Positions 1 through 10,304 of a stretch of DNA of 64,000 nt are shown here, one piece after another. Made by a program: the position numbers and the translations under genes. The stretch is taken from NCBI RefSeq assembly GCF_900103125.1, contig NZ_FNJV01000003.1:496001-560000 (forward strand), written 5' to 3'. How positions within the stretch are numbered: position 1 is the stretch's first letter; every line of letters begins with the position of its first letter. The DNA is from Mucilaginibacter sp. OK268. Its GTDB lineage: Bacteria > Bacteroidota > Bacteroidia > Sphingobacteriales > Sphingobacteriaceae. The notes under the pieces are model-generated. The model had not been told where the DNA came from. It ran no database searches and saw only the letters and a program-made list of their open reading frames with translations.

Positions 1-384
1 GTCTGCGTTCCGGTCGGGCTCTATTATGCTGACAATAATGGTTGGCGGCATGAAGCCCTGGACCTCTGCAAAATAATGCACCTGGGCTATCAATCCCGCA
101 TTCCAATCGCTGCCATCAAGGTTATAAATTACGTCATATTTTTCCGTACTCCCGGGCTTATAACCGGGCGGCAGGAAAACCTTAAATTGACGCTCCTGGC
201 CGAGTATTGACGAATGAAGAGAGTCCAACAGACCGTGCTCGCCGATATTGATGTCTGTACCTTGTGCCGTAGCGGGATTATTCAGACTGCCAATCATTAT
301 GAACAACATTAAAGAAAACAGGGCCGGTGTTACCTTGTTCTTAATAAAATCAAGTCTTGAAGTTATCAGATAACTTTTGAGCAT
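1..384 (-). CDS. Putative secreted esterase (alpha/beta hydrolase), 3' part outside window
   Basis: The first 128 codons are present and stay open to the window edge, so the C-terminal part, with the catalytic residues, is missing. After a hydrophobic N-terminal segment ending near PATAQ (about residue 41) the protein has LGQERQFKVFLPPGY and YDVIYNLDG. This pattern is typical of the start of the putative-esterase fold (PF00756: IroE, ferri-bacillibactin esterase, feruloyl esterase relatives), where an oxyanion-hole strand follows PPGY. The substrate cannot be told. It lies downstream of the gamma-glutamyltransferase gene but behind a terminator and a 381-base gap, so it is probably a separate transcription unit. 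The ATG at 384 is followed by a plausible long signal sequence; an internal Met would shorten it. The family call is fairly secure, the function is not. Confidence 0.6.
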   Translation of the reverse strand, partial: MLKSYLITSRLDFIKNKVTPALFSLMLFIMIGSLNNPATAQGTDINIGEHGLLDSLHSSILGQERQFKVFLPPGYKPGSTEKYDVIYNLDGSDWNAGLIAQVHYFAEVQGFMPPTIIVSIIEPDRNAD

Positions 385-765
385 TCTGTGTTTTAATTAA
401 TTGTTTTTTATTTTATTCTACCCGCAGACAATTAGCCAAGCTAGCGACAATCGCTTTTCCGGCACGAATGGTTATCTAAAAGAAACAAGCGCAATGCCAA
501 TTCATAAACAATTAAAAGTCAATTAAATACAAGACAACACCTTTCAGCAAGTGTACGAAAGTGAACATGATCGTGCGAAAACAGCACAGGACACGATTTT
601 GTTGTATATATCTTTCGAGTTGTAATAACATTAGCAAATACAGCTTGATTCTTCTCTTCAGATCTTGTGCAAATAAAAACCCCACTCACCAGAGCGGGGA
701 TAAATGACTGATTTTTAACACACTATTAAGAGATTCAAACTATCACATCTTCTGGTTAACAGTTA
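385..765. other. Gene-free spacer, 381 bases
   Basis: It holds the rho-independent terminator of the upstream unit at 671-699 and, presumably, the promoter of the partial esterase. No clear TAnnTTTG element was found and no credible ORF was seen. Confidence 0.6.
671..699 (-). terminator. Rho-independent terminator of the protease/ggt unit
   Basis: Read on the minus strand, an 8-bp stem with one mismatch (CCCCGCTC against GAGTGGGG, 4-base loop, 680-699) is followed directly by TTTTTATTT. It lies 67 bases past the ggt stop codon. Confidence 0.8.
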
Positions 766-2442
766 CTACCAACCTGCTTTGGTATCATCGGCACGAGGGT
801 CCGCACCGCCCTGATAGCCGCCAGAAGTTTTTAAAATAGCATCCACCCTTCCTATCCCGTTAATGTTGTTCAGCTTGTAACCCTTTTGTGTGAGCTTGCT
901 TTGGGTGGCTTCGCTGAAGGCACCTTTTTCCACTGTAACATTATCAGGCAACCACTGGTGATGGAAACGTTTAGAAGCGACAGCTTGCTGCATGTCCTGA
1001 TCAAACTCTATCACGTTTAATATCGTTTGAAATACGGATGTGATAATGGTTGACCCACCTGGTGTGCCCACCACCATAAATAACCGGCCATTTTTTTCAA
1101 TAATTGTTGGCGTCATTGATGATAGCATCCGTTTATTGGGCTGTATGCTGTTGGCCTTACCGCCTACCAGGCCGTACATATTTGGCACACCCGGTTTTGA
1201 GCTAAAGTCATCCATCTGGTTGTTCAATAAAAAGCCGGCTCCTTTCACAAATATTTTTGAACCAAAGGAACCATTTAAGGTGGTAGTAACAGATACCGCA
1301 TTTCCATCCTTGTCGGTAATAGAATAGTGTGTGGTTTGATCGCTTTCATACCCTACAATGGTACCCGGCTGGATACTGGCGCTTGGTGTGGCAGCATCCC
1401 AGGTAAAGCTATCCATACGGGACAGGATATACGAATCTCTTAACAAACTATCCACCGGGACTTTGAAAAAATCAGGATCGCCTAAATATTTGGAGCGGTC
1501 GGCATATACCCGGCGTTCAGCCTCGACCATCAGTTGCACGGTAGAGTCCTGGTTATATCCCCACCTATGCAGGGGATATTTTTCAACCGATTTAAGCAAA
1601 GAAATTAAGGCAATGCCGCCGCTTGACGGCGGGGGCATTGTAATAATCTTATAATCCTTATACTTGCCGGTAATGGCTTTGCGCCATACCGAGTGGTAAG
1701 CTTGAAGGTCGGCTTTAGATATCAGGCCGCTCCCGCTTTTCATTTCTTCAACAATCTGATCGGCTACGGTACCTTCATAAAAGCCTTTGCGACCCTTATC
1801 ACGTATTTGTTCCAGCGTTTTTGCCAGGTCTTCCTGTATCAGCAGATCGCCTTCCACCCAAGGCATTTCTTTTAAAAAATAAGATTTGCCTGGGTTGGCT
1901 TTTGCAAAAATGTTTGCGCCCCTGGTTAAGCCGTCTGCAAGGCGCTTGGTGATCTTAAAGCCATTGCGCGCCAGGTCTATTGCAGGCTGCACCAGTTCGG
2001 CCCATTTCAACCTACCATATTTGCGATTGGCTTCCACCATACCGTCCACAGATCCCGGAACGCCAGAGGCCTGGTGCGAGCCGGTGCTCATGCCAGGTAT
2101 CACGTTTCCGGAAGCGTCTAAGAACATATTGGCGCTGGCGGCAAAGGGGGCTTTTTCCCTGAAATCTAATGTATTGGTTTTGCCCTTTGCCGAACGGTAA
2201 ACCATAAAGCCGCCACCACCAATATTACCGGCTTCGGGGTAAGTTACGGCCAGTGCAAATTGCACAGCTACCGCAGCATCAACCGCGTTGCCTCCTTTTT
2301 TTAATATAGCGAGGCCTACCTGTGCTGCGTCAGGATAGGCACAAACTACCATTCCGTTGGCATAGTGATCATTTGATTGTGCATGTACTGTTATTTGCCG
2401 GGTAGCAAATAACAGTAGCAACATGCCATATCTTTTTAGCAT
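766..2442 (-). CDS. ggt: Gamma-glutamyltransferase (glutathione hydrolase), secreted
   Basis: This Ntn-hydrolase proenzyme removes the gamma-glutamyl group from glutathione and other gamma-glutamyl peptides. The 558-residue length matches the family. A signal peptide ends near VHAQS (about residue 21), so it acts in the periplasm or outside. Visible landmarks are DFREKAP with the substrate-binding Arg95; the self-cleavage site QTTHYS with catalytic Thr370 as the new N-terminus of the small subunit; the lid loop NNQMDDFS (407-414); the SSM motif (441-443); and the oxyanion GG (462-463). The key residues known from the E. coli enzyme are all present, so activity is likely. It is the last gene of the sigma-fecR-susC-susD-protease series, 44 bases behind the metalloprotease gene, and is followed by a terminator. 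Its position suggests it processes peptides gathered by that system. Confidence 0.95.
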   Translation of the reverse strand: MLKRYGMLLLLFATRQITVHAQSNDHYANGMVVCAYPDAAQVGLAILKKGGNAVDAAVAVQFALAVTYPEAGNIGGGGFMVYRSAKGKTNTLDFREKAPFAASANMFLDASGNVIPGMSTGSHQASGVPGSVDGMVEANRKYGRLKWAELVQPAIDLARNGFKITKRLADGLTRGANIFAKANPGKSYFLKEMPWVEGDLLIQEDLAKTLEQIRDKGRKGFYEGTVADQIVEEMKSGSGLISKADLQAYHSVWRKAITGKYKDYKIITMPPPSSGGIALISLLKSVEKYPLHRWGYNQDSTVQLMVEAERRVYADRSKYLGDPDFFKVPVDSLLRDSYILSRMDSFTWDAATPSASIQPGTIVGYESDQTTHYSITDKDGNAVSVTTTLNGSFGSKIFVKGAGFLLNNQMDDFSSKPGVPNMYGLVGGKANSIQPNKRMLSSMTPTIIEKNGRLFMVVGTPGGSTIITSVFQTILNVIEFDQDMQQAVASKRFHHQWLPDNVTVEKGAFSEATQSKLTQKGYKLNNINGIGRVDAILKTSGGYQGGADPRADDTKAGW

Positions 2443-2486
2443 GAAATTATATTTTAGGGGTTAATTTATGTGATTGCTGTTGTCTA

Positions 2487-5057
2487 TTAATAATTGATCA
2501 TATCATCCAAAAAATCCATATCAGGCATTCCTATCGGCGCCCCCGGCGGCATGTCAAGCGCAGGGTCGGGGGTAAACTTTGATGGGTTTTCATGAAATTC
2601 GCCAATCTCGGCCAATGCAAACAATACGTTGGCTTTTTGCTCATCATGAATGCCAGGTAATTTGGCGGTCAGCCAATCCTTAAGCTCATCAATTTCTAAA
2701 AGCGCCTGCCCCCGTACACTTTCAGAGGTGCGGGTATCAGCCGCCAGTTCAAGCAAATATTTCAGTGTCAGATTATTGACCAGCACCTGTAACTCGCCTT
2801 TATAGCCCGGTAAAACCGGTGCCTTCCAGGTTTGTTCCAGCAATTTGTTGGTGATAGCGATAAAGCCGGGTTGTTTGCTGTCGCGGGCATGGTATTCAAT
2901 TAACCTTGCGGCGCGTTCGGCATTTAACAGCGACGAGATCGTTTCGGCCGCGGCAGATTCTGCTGCAGCAATCGGGTCAAACGTAGGCCCGGTATAACCG
3001 GCGAACGTTTCCACGCTGGACGGGTATCCGGTTGGGCGTGGCGGTATTTTGGAGATCAATCCATCCGGCAGGGCCAGTGCTTCTGGCGAAACGGTGGCCA
3101 TTAAAGCATCAAAAGCACTCCATTGTACAGCTGGGTCCACCATTCTTGTTGGTTCCTGGCCGTCATTTTTAATGGCATGCGTAAAATACAATCCGCCTAT
3201 GGATTTTGCTACAGCCTCTACCTGGTATCTGTGCAGCAGGTAGGTTGGTACCAACACTTCTTCCAGGGTTGCCAAAGGAGCATCTTTGGCGATGGCTTTT
3301 TCAGAGAACCTGTCTAAAGCTGCCCTGCGTATCTTCATCAACTTGTTCAACTCCGCTATCGGATCCGCGCCATCATCCCATTGGTGCGATGCGGGGTGGG
3401 CATAGCCGCCAATATCAGGTATATATTTAAAGCCTAATTTGATGGTCTCATTCATAATTTTATCGAGCGCGGCATTTTCGTCTGTTCCTTTCGGGAAATC
3501 ACTATAACCCCACATTACCGCGCGCTTATCCCAGCTGCCAATTCCCCTGGCATAAGCGTCGGATACATCAATAGCGCCATCAGCTTTAATAGAAAGGCGG
3601 GGGAAAGGGTAATCCATTACCGATGCACGGTCCTTTTCACTGGCGGCAAAATTATGGGTAAAACCAAGTGTATGGCCAATTTCATGGGCGGCCAACTGCC
3701 TTAAGCGGGCATAGGCTACCTGTTCCAGTCTTTTATCAAACGGTTTACCACCCTCATAAGGTTGCAGCAATCCTTCCATAATCAGGATGTCCTGCCTGTG
3801 CCGGTCTGATCCCAGCGTAACCACGCCTTTAATGATCTCACCTGTACGCGGGTCGATATAAGAGGCACCGTAAGAAAAGGCACGGTTCCCCCCTGACCGG
3901 TTTACCCAGTTCACAACATTATAGCGGATATCCATTGGGTCGGCACCTTCCGGTAGTTCTTTAACTAAAAACGCATTTTTATACCCGGCCGCTTCAAAAG
4001 CCTGGTTCCACCATGCGCCGCCTTCAATCAGGGCTTTTTTGATCAGGGCAGGCGCACCTCTGTCCACATAATAAACAATGGGCTCTACGGGTTCGCTTAC
4101 CGCTGCATTCGGATCTTTTTTTGCCAAACGATGACGGCGGGTAAATTTTTTCTCCAGCGGTTCATTCAGCGGTGAGGAAAAATCAATATAACTGAAGATA
4201 TTGAATGATGAACGCGGATCAAATTTACGGGGTTTGTAGTTGCCGTCAGGCAGCTCAATAAACGATTGATGCATTTTGACGGTAACAGCGGTTGGGTCAG
4301 GTGCTATGCCATCGCCACCGCTACCACCGAAACCTCCACCGCCTACTACTGCTCCGGTTAGGGTAATCAGTGCTTCAAACTCTGTGTTTTTTGGAAAGTT
4401 TTTGGTATTGGGCATATAAACAGCCGAACGGGTATCATCAATGCGATAAGCGCCAGTGCTGGCTCCTGCTGCAGCGCCCCTACCACCGCGCCCCCCACGG
4501 CCGCCTCCTCCGCCTGCAGATGTGCCCCCAAGCCTGCCGCCAATATTCTGGCTATCACGTACAATAAAAGGTGTCAGGTCTATCAATACTTTATCGCCTT
4601 CAATGGCAACCGGCACAAAGCCCCATATCACCGATTTAGCGAAAGCATTTTCTACTGCTTTAATCTCATCTGCATTGGTGGTATTGGCCCGGTAGCCGTA
4701 GTTGGGCTCAACCAGTAAGATCTTGGGGCCTACTTTGATGAATTTAGCAATCGCGTCTGAGGCCTGTCCGCGTTCCGCACTTTTGCCGGCGCCATCGGTT
4801 AATGATTTAAAATAGAGAAATTCGGTATCAAATTTGTCTACTTCCAATAAGATGCGACCTGTTTTATCATCATAATAGAAATTAAAATAGCCGTCAAATT
4901 TTTTCATTCCCTGTGTTGCCGCAGCAATACTTGTGGCCGGGATGCCAACTGCCGCTCTTCCCGCCCCACCCCGGCCGCCAGCTGGCTGAGTATCTTGTGA
5001 GAAAGCATGATTGCCCAGGGCAATTATACCTGCAAATAATAAAATATATTTTTTCAT
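2487..5057 (-). CDS. Secreted zinc metalloprotease of the DUF5117/DUF5118 family
   Basis: An 856-residue predicted metzincin-like protease. The signal peptide ends near FSQ (residues 20-21). HEIGHTLGFTH at 458-468 gives the HExxHxxGxxH zinc site with His458, Glu459, His462 and His468, and SVMDYP (479-484) supplies the Met-turn. The N-terminal part (about 45-310) matches the DUF5118/DUF5117 modules usual in this Bacteroidota family; a helical C-terminal part follows. Two glycine-rich low-complexity stretches (about 178-200 and 238-250) interrupt the N-terminal domain and are unusual. The gene starts 10 bases after the susD stop, so co-expression with the SusCD pair is nearly certain, and ggt follows. 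Substrate specificity is unknown; the context suggests external proteins or peptides that feed the importer. Confidence 0.9.
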   Translation of the reverse strand: MKKYILLFAGIIALGNHAFSQDTQPAGGRGGAGRAAVGIPATSIAAATQGMKKFDGYFNFYYDDKTGRILLEVDKFDTEFLYFKSLTDGAGKSAERGQASDAIAKFIKVGPKILLVEPNYGYRANTTNADEIKAVENAFAKSVIWGFVPVAIEGDKVLIDLTPFIVRDSQNIGGRLGGTSAGGGGGRGGRGGRGAAAGASTGAYRIDDTRSAVYMPNTKNFPKNTEFEALITLTGAVVGGGGFGGSGGDGIAPDPTAVTVKMHQSFIELPDGNYKPRKFDPRSSFNIFSYIDFSSPLNEPLEKKFTRRHRLAKKDPNAAVSEPVEPIVYYVDRGAPALIKKALIEGGAWWNQAFEAAGYKNAFLVKELPEGADPMDIRYNVVNWVNRSGGNRAFSYGASYIDPRTGEIIKGVVTLGSDRHRQDILIMEGLLQPYEGGKPFDKRLEQVAYARLRQLAAHEIGHTLGFTHNFAASEKDRASVMDYPFPRLSIKADGAIDVSDAYARGIGSWDKRAVMWGYSDFPKGTDENAALDKIMNETIKLGFKYIPDIGGYAHPASHQWDDGADPIAELNKLMKIRRAALDRFSEKAIAKDAPLATLEEVLVPTYLLHRYQVEAVAKSIGGLYFTHAIKNDGQEPTRMVDPAVQWSAFDALMATVSPEALALPDGLISKIPPRPTGYPSSVETFAGYTGPTFDPIAAAESAAAETISSLLNAERAARLIEYHARDSKQPGFIAITNKLLEQTWKAPVLPGYKGELQVLVNNLTLKYLLELAADTRTSESVRGQALLEIDELKDWLTAKLPGIHDEQKANVLFALAEIGEFHENPSKFTPDPALDMPPGAPIGMPDMDFLDDMINY

Positions 5058-5067
5058 TACCGTTTAT

Positions 5068-6567
5068 TTATTGAGGGTTTTGTACAATTAGTAGATTGAT
5101 TGATGTTTCGGCGCTGGATATTGGCCAGATATAGCGGTTATCGGTAGCTAAAATTGCCGGCGCATTGCCTGCTGTACCCGATTTTGCAGGTAGCGTTAAG
5201 CCCAGTCGTTGTAAATCCGGCACACGGAAGCCCTCGCCCAAAAACTCGATCTTTTTTTCCTGTAAAATGGTAGCTATTAAAGCCGACTGGGTGGCAATAC
5301 TTACAGCCGGGAATACATAGGTAGCGTCAGAACGGTTCCTTACCGCAGTAAGCAGGGCAACTGCTTTGGTCATATTGGCCACATCGCCACTACGGGCCAG
5401 GGCCTCGGCAAAATTCAATAACACTTCTGCATATCTGATAACCGGTACCCAATCAGAATAAGTACTGGCCACTTTATATTTACTAAGCCATTTTTGGCCG
5501 GTGTTGGTAAATACCAAGTCCTTACGCGCATCGGTTGAGGTTGCTGAACTGTATACCGGGTCGGCAATTGTGCCCGAAGCATTTAAATAAAATTCGCCGT
5601 TACCCGGAGCAATATTAAAGTAGTAAGCCAGCTGATTTTGTGTGCCAGGCGTTTCGGTAGCTGTAAACGGCAGGGAGAAAACAGACTCCAAACCGGCGTA
5701 GCTTCCCAGGAAAACGGTAGCGATATTAGCCTCCAGTTTATTATTAACGCCGCTTGCCGGGGCCTGGAAAGGGGCTGCAGCCGATACGATCTTATTGCAT
5801 TCGGTAATCACGCCGGCATAATCGCCCTTAGTCAGGTCAACCCTTGCCTTTAAGGCAATAGCCGTATTTTTAGTGGCCCTGGTGGTATTTAAAATAGTTG
5901 TTGTGTAGTTAGCAGGCAAACCTATTTCGGAGGCATCCAAATCAGCCAGTATCTGCTTGTAAACGTCTGCAACAGAGCTACGGGCCAGTTGGTTATTGGC
6001 GTTAGAGCTTTCAGCAATTAACCGTAGCGGCAAACCTAAGCTTGTACCCCCGTTTAGGGTGTATGGCCGGGCATAGGTTTGAACCAGCGCGAAATAACAT
6101 AAGGCCCTGATAAACTTGGCTTCGCCGGTAAAATTAGCGTACTGCGCCGTTGTTATTTTACTTTGGTTGAGCGCTAAACCGTCCAAAAATGTATTTACCG
6201 AGTTAATAGTGGCATATCCTGCACTCCACAGACTAACCACTTCGCTTGTGCTGGAGTTAACGGCCTGCAGCCAGGTTTGCTGCCCGGTCACAATATTGGG
6301 TTTATTCATAATAAACTCATCGCCTCTTAACTCGTTATAAATGATTAGCCTACCGCCATAAAAGCTACCGCTCTTCAACGAGGCGTATAAACCATTAATC
6401 TGCGCAACAATCCGCGTAGCATTATCAAATGCATTAGCATCGGAGATATTGGTAATATTGGTAGGTTCAAGCAGGTTCTTCCTGCAAGCCGTCCCGCATA
6501 ATAATAAGCAGCTTAACAACAAAGCCCTTAAAATTACTGTGCTATAATTTTTTATAGTTTTCATCAT
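5068..6567 (-). CDS. SusD/RagB-family outer-membrane lipoprotein (pair 1)
   Basis: The 499-residue protein starts with a lipoprotein signal; the acylated Cys is probably Cys28 (CGTAC). The N-terminal SusD-like region is followed by the RagB/SusD C-terminal part, including ILQEKKIEFLGEGFRVPDLQR and the usual ending with IWPIS and QNPQ. SusD proteins cap the SusC barrel at the cell surface and capture the ligand. The gene begins 7 bases behind the partner susC and is followed after 10 bases by the metalloprotease. The enzymes in this unit are peptidases, not glycosidases, so the ligand is more likely a peptide, as known for RagAB of Porphyromonas; that is inference. Either of two adjacent ATG codons could be the start. 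Confidence 0.93.
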   Translation of the reverse strand: MMKTIKNYSTVILRALLLSCLLLCGTACRKNLLEPTNITNISDANAFDNATRIVAQINGLYASLKSGSFYGGRLIIYNELRGDEFIMNKPNIVTGQQTWLQAVNSSTSEVVSLWSAGYATINSVNTFLDGLALNQSKITTAQYANFTGEAKFIRALCYFALVQTYARPYTLNGGTSLGLPLRLIAESSNANNQLARSSVADVYKQILADLDASEIGLPANYTTTILNTTRATKNTAIALKARVDLTKGDYAGVITECNKIVSAAAPFQAPASGVNNKLEANIATVFLGSYAGLESVFSLPFTATETPGTQNQLAYYFNIAPGNGEFYLNASGTIADPVYSSATSTDARKDLVFTNTGQKWLSKYKVASTYSDWVPVIRYAEVLLNFAEALARSGDVANMTKAVALLTAVRNRSDATYVFPAVSIATQSALIATILQEKKIEFLGEGFRVPDLQRLGLTLPAKSGTAGNAPAILATDNRYIWPISSAETSINLLIVQNPQ

Positions 6568-6574
6568 CTTCTAA

Positions 6575-9500
6575 TTAAAATCCTACGTTAATGCCCATGG
6601 TGAATGATTTACCGGCAGGAACAGAGTTCTTGTCACGACCGGAGGCGGTATTAGAATCGCCGTTGGCCGAAATTTCAGGGTCGGAGCCGGTGTATTTAGT
6701 ATATAAAATGATGTTGCTTGCCGAGCCATATATCCTGATTGAGGAGATACCGGTTTTCCTAAACAGCTTTACAGGGAAGGTATAGCCTAACGAGGTGTTA
6801 CCCAGTTTAACATAGCGGTCACTCTCTACGTTAAACGAGTTGGGCAAAACAGAACCGCTCGCCTGCTGGTCATTATAATGCAGGGCTGGGATATCAGTGA
6901 TCTGACCCGGGGTTGTCCAGCGCCTTAAGATATCAACCTGATTATTAAAAAAGCGGTTGTCCAGCAGCGTTGCTTTAGTACCGTTGTAGATCATGTTGCC
7001 GCCTGAATAAACAATGTTTACATACAGATCGAAGTTTTTGTATTTAAACGTATTGTTAAAGCCGCCATAGTAGGTTGGTAAAGTGGGGCCCATCACAACG
7101 CCGTCGCCGTAAGCATCCAATGCGGGCGCTTTTGTTCCGTCGAGATATGTCCAGGCTCCCGATACCGGGCTGTATTGTACTGTTTCGCCATTCCTGTTTA
7201 AGTAAGTTCTTAAACCGTTAGCCGGGTTAACCCCTGTTGTTTTAACTACGTATACCGAGGCCACCGAATAGCCAACCCGGGTAATGTTGGTGGTTTCCAG
7301 GCCGCTGGTCCAAATATCGGTATTATTAGCCAGGGCGGTAACGCGGTTCTTTAAAGTACTGAAATTAAAGCCGGCGGTCCAGCGGAATGGCCCTTTATCA
7401 ATGATATGTGCCTGTATATCAAACTCGAAGCCGCGGTTATACATAGAACCTATATTGGTATTGATAGCGTTTGCGGGAATGCCTTTAGAAGGAGATTGCG
7501 GCGCGGCTAAAATTAAACCGTCGATGTTATTATTGTAATAATCGGCATCCAGGGTTATCCTGTTTTGCCATAGGCCGATATTGAAACCAATATCAGTTTT
7601 TTTACTTGTTTCCCATTTCAAATTGAGGTTGCCGGTTTGCGAAAGTGCCAGGGTGGCTACGCCGCCGTAAACACCTGGTGTATAAAGCGTTGATGATGCA
7701 TAGTCACCAATATTAACATTACCCACAAGACCGTAGCTGGCACGCAACTTAACAGAAGAAACCGTCTTGGATAAGGATGATTTTTGGTAAAAATCCTCTT
7801 CTGAAAGGTTCCAGCCAATGGAGCCACCGCCAAAATTTCCATATTTATTGGTAATTGAAAGACCAGAGAAACCATCCCTGCGGAAACTGACGCTGAGCAG
7901 GTACTTTTTCTTATAATCATAAAACATGTTACTGAAATATGACCGGTAGCCGTTTTCGGTATAATTACCGGTTGCGGCGCTTACAGTTGTAAAACCGCCG
8001 GCAAACGATTCAAAATAGGGATCCGACAAACCTGTACGCGTGGCGCTAAAACCGTTTATTACGGTATGGATCACTTCATATCCTGCTAATAAACTGATGT
8101 GATGATCATTAGCAAACGAGGTAGTATAGTTCAGGGTATTGGTAAAGTCGGTTCGGTAATTGGTGGTATACCGGCTTGTAGCCGAACCGTTGGTGGCGTA
8201 GCCGCCAGCCTGGTAAGGATTGTTGAAACTGATATTGGATACATTAAGGCTGTTAATACTATAATTAGTTTTGGCCTTAAAGCCTTTAAACAGCTCCCAC
8301 TCGGCATAAACCAATCCCAAATAGTTATTGCTTTCTGACGAAAATTTATCATGCTGCAACTGCGGTAAGGGATTATAATAACCTGTCAAGTTGGTATTAG
8401 GGCCTAAGCCCAAGCCACTGCCACTAATATTGTAAGAGCCATCTGGATTAAATGGCAGCACGTTTGGAGGTAGCACCATTGACTCGCGCACCAGGTTGTT
8501 TAGGCCAAACGTATTGTTAACGCCGCTGGTTAGGTTATTATTGATAGCATCGCCGTAGGTAAAATTTGTACCGATGTGCAGGCCTTTGATCAGCCGGTGA
8601 TCCAGGTTAACCCTGGCCGATTTGCGTTCAAAAGTATTTTTCACCAAAAAACCTACCTGGTTGGTGTAACCCAGAGAAACGAAATAGTTTGTTGATTCGG
8701 AAGCTCCTGAAACACTCAGGTTATGGTTATGTGAGTGCCCGGTTTGGTATACGTAATCATACCAGTTGGTTTCCTGTATGGACCCATCGGCATTTTTCCC
8801 CAAAAAATAAGTTGGCGTTAGTCCGGAATTTACCTGCGACTCGTCTTTGATGGTTACATAATCTGCGGCGCCCAACAGTTTGGGTAATTTGGGCTTTTTA
8901 GTGACGCCATAATAACCATCGTAAGTAACTTTTACTTTACCGATCTTACCTTTTTTGGTAGTAATAACTACTACCCCATTTGACGCACGTGAGCCATAAA
9001 TGGCTGTGGCTGATGCATCCTTGAGTACTTCAATAGATTCGATATCGTCGGTATTAACGGTTGATAGCGGATTGTTCTCGGCAGAGTTGCCCACATCACC
9101 AGTAAATGATGTGATACCATCAATTATAATAAGCGGATAGGAACTTAAATTGATAGAGTTGGTGCCCCTGATCCGGAACACGGGCACCCCGTTTAATGAG
9201 CCGCCGTTTGAGGTGATCTTAACACCCGCGGCTTGCCCGGCCAGGGCCTGGTCAAAACTGGGTAATGGCCTGTTCTCGATGTTTTTGCCCCCTATGTGGG
9301 CAGATGATCCGGTAAACTCCGCCCGGTTTTGAACAGTATAGCCGGATACTACCACTTCGCTAAGCAAATCTGACCGGGGAGAAAGGCCTATATCAATAAT
9401 GGTTTTTGAGCCTATTTTAACTTCCTGCCGTTCGTACCCAATAAAGGTGAATACCAGTATACCACCGGCATCAGGAACATTAAGTGCATAGGTCCCGTTA

Positions 9501-10141
9501 ATATCTGTTTGCGTGCCTGTTTTTGTCCCCTTTACAGAAACGGAAACACCCGGTAGGGGCTTCCCCTTTTCATCATTTACGGTTCCTTTGATCGGGAAGG
9601 AAACCGGCGGTGCGGTTACAGCTGTTTGTACCGGTTTGGTTGCATAATTTTCTTTTAGTTTAAGCACTATTGTTTTGTTTACGATAGCATAGGTAAGCGG
9701 CTGGTTGCTGAAGCAGGCATTCAGTACTTCTTCCAGCGGCGCTTTGTTGACAACGATATCAACTTTCCGGGCCATGGCTATCCACTCCTGGTTATACAGG
9801 AAGAGATAGCCTGTCTGTTCCTTAATTTTACTGAACACTTTGGCCAACGACGCATTGTGTTCGTTCAGGGTAACATTTTGAGCGTAAGTACTTGCACTTA
9901 CCTGTATAAAAGTTGTAAATACCAGTAAAACAATTAACTTCATACGTAATAGTATCCGTTTATTTATACTAAAATTTGAAAAGCCTTTAAAGACCAGAAC
10001 CTTTTCAAAATTCTCACTGGCCTGGGGTAAGACCGGAAACCTGGAGTTAATTATATTCCTTATTTTTCGGAATAGTAATGCGTCAACGACCGTCTTGTAA
10101 CAATGTACAAGCGTGTTTTTGCAAATAGCAGTTAAATGCAT
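6575..10141 (-). CDS. SusC/RagA-family TonB-dependent transporter with STN signalling domain (pair 1)
   Basis: A 1188-residue outer-membrane transporter. Domain order: N-terminal extension, signal peptide MKLIVLLVFTTFIQVSASTYAQ (67-88), STN domain (about 89-160), carboxypeptidase-regulatory-like domain (about 180-265, GKPLPGVSVSVKG), TonB plug (about 270-395) and beta barrel to the C-terminus. The STN domain is known to pass ligand occupancy to a FecR-type anti-sigma factor; fecR and an ECF sigma gene lie directly upstream. The start is uncertain: the ATG at 10141 adds 66 residues before the signal peptide, while the ATG at 9943 (Met67) begins with it. Related SusC proteins often carry about 20 residues before MKL, so neither is fully convincing. 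The partner susD follows after 7 bases. Confidence 0.93.
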   Translation of the reverse strand: MHLTAICKNTLVHCYKTVVDALLFRKIRNIINSRFPVLPQASENFEKVLVFKGFSNFSINKRILLRMKLIVLLVFTTFIQVSASTYAQNVTLNEHNASLAKVFSKIKEQTGYLFLYNQEWIAMARKVDIVVNKAPLEEVLNACFSNQPLTYAIVNKTIVLKLKENYATKPVQTAVTAPPVSFPIKGTVNDEKGKPLPGVSVSVKGTKTGTQTDINGTYALNVPDAGGILVFTFIGYERQEVKIGSKTIIDIGLSPRSDLLSEVVVSGYTVQNRAEFTGSSAHIGGKNIENRPLPSFDQALAGQAAGVKITSNGGSLNGVPVFRIRGTNSINLSSYPLIIIDGITSFTGDVGNSAENNPLSTVNTDDIESIEVLKDASATAIYGSRASNGVVVITTKKGKIGKVKVTYDGYYGVTKKPKLPKLLGAADYVTIKDESQVNSGLTPTYFLGKNADGSIQETNWYDYVYQTGHSHNHNLSVSGASESTNYFVSLGYTNQVGFLVKNTFERKSARVNLDHRLIKGLHIGTNFTYGDAINNNLTSGVNNTFGLNNLVRESMVLPPNVLPFNPDGSYNISGSGLGLGPNTNLTGYYNPLPQLQHDKFSSESNNYLGLVYAEWELFKGFKAKTNYSINSLNVSNISFNNPYQAGGYATNGSATSRYTTNYRTDFTNTLNYTTSFANDHHISLLAGYEVIHTVINGFSATRTGLSDPYFESFAGGFTTVSAATGNYTENGYRSYFSNMFYDYKKKYLLSVSFRRDGFSGLSITNKYGNFGGGSIGWNLSEEDFYQKSSLSKTVSSVKLRASYGLVGNVNIGDYASSTLYTPGVYGGVATLALSQTGNLNLKWETSKKTDIGFNIGLWQNRITLDADYYNNNIDGLILAAPQSPSKGIPANAINTNIGSMYNRGFEFDIQAHIIDKGPFRWTAGFNFSTLKNRVTALANNTDIWTSGLETTNITRVGYSVASVYVVKTTGVNPANGLRTYLNRNGETVQYSPVSGAWTYLDGTKAPALDAYGDGVVMGPTLPTYYGGFNNTFKYKNFDLYVNIVYSGGNMIYNGTKATLLDNRFFNNQVDILRRWTTPGQITDIPALHYNDQQASGSVLPNSFNVESDRYVKLGNTSLGYTFPVKLFRKTGISSIRIYGSASNIILYTKYTGSDPEISANGDSNTASGRDKNSVPAGKSFTMGINVGF

Positions 10142-10200
10142 AATTTTGCATGATTAAGGTTAAACATTAAATTTCGGGAAGAAAGATTTTTTTTGATTGG

Positions 10201-10251
10201 CCTCAATCTGATAGCCGGAACGCTGTGAACGTTCCGGTTTTTTTATTGAGG
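10201..10251 (-). promoter_or_regulatory. Nested hairpin in the fecR-susC leader (copy 1)
   Basis: Outer 7-bp arms (CCTCAAT 10201-10207 with ATTGAGG 10245-10251) enclose an inner perfect 8-bp stem (CCGGAACG 10215-10222 with CGTTCCGG 10230-10237). On the plus strand the inner stem is followed by seven T, so it could also stop antisense transcripts. The same layout occurs at 20173-20232 before the second STN-type susC. Confidence 0.6.
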
Positions 10252-10304
10252 TTATGGGTAAGTAATTATGGGTCCATAGCCTGTGTTTAAGGGTTAAAAA
10301 TTAA

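Noticed and set aside
4367..4695. Frames on both strands in the glycine-rich part of the protease gene
   Set aside because: They are products of the GC-rich low-complexity codons, not separate genes.
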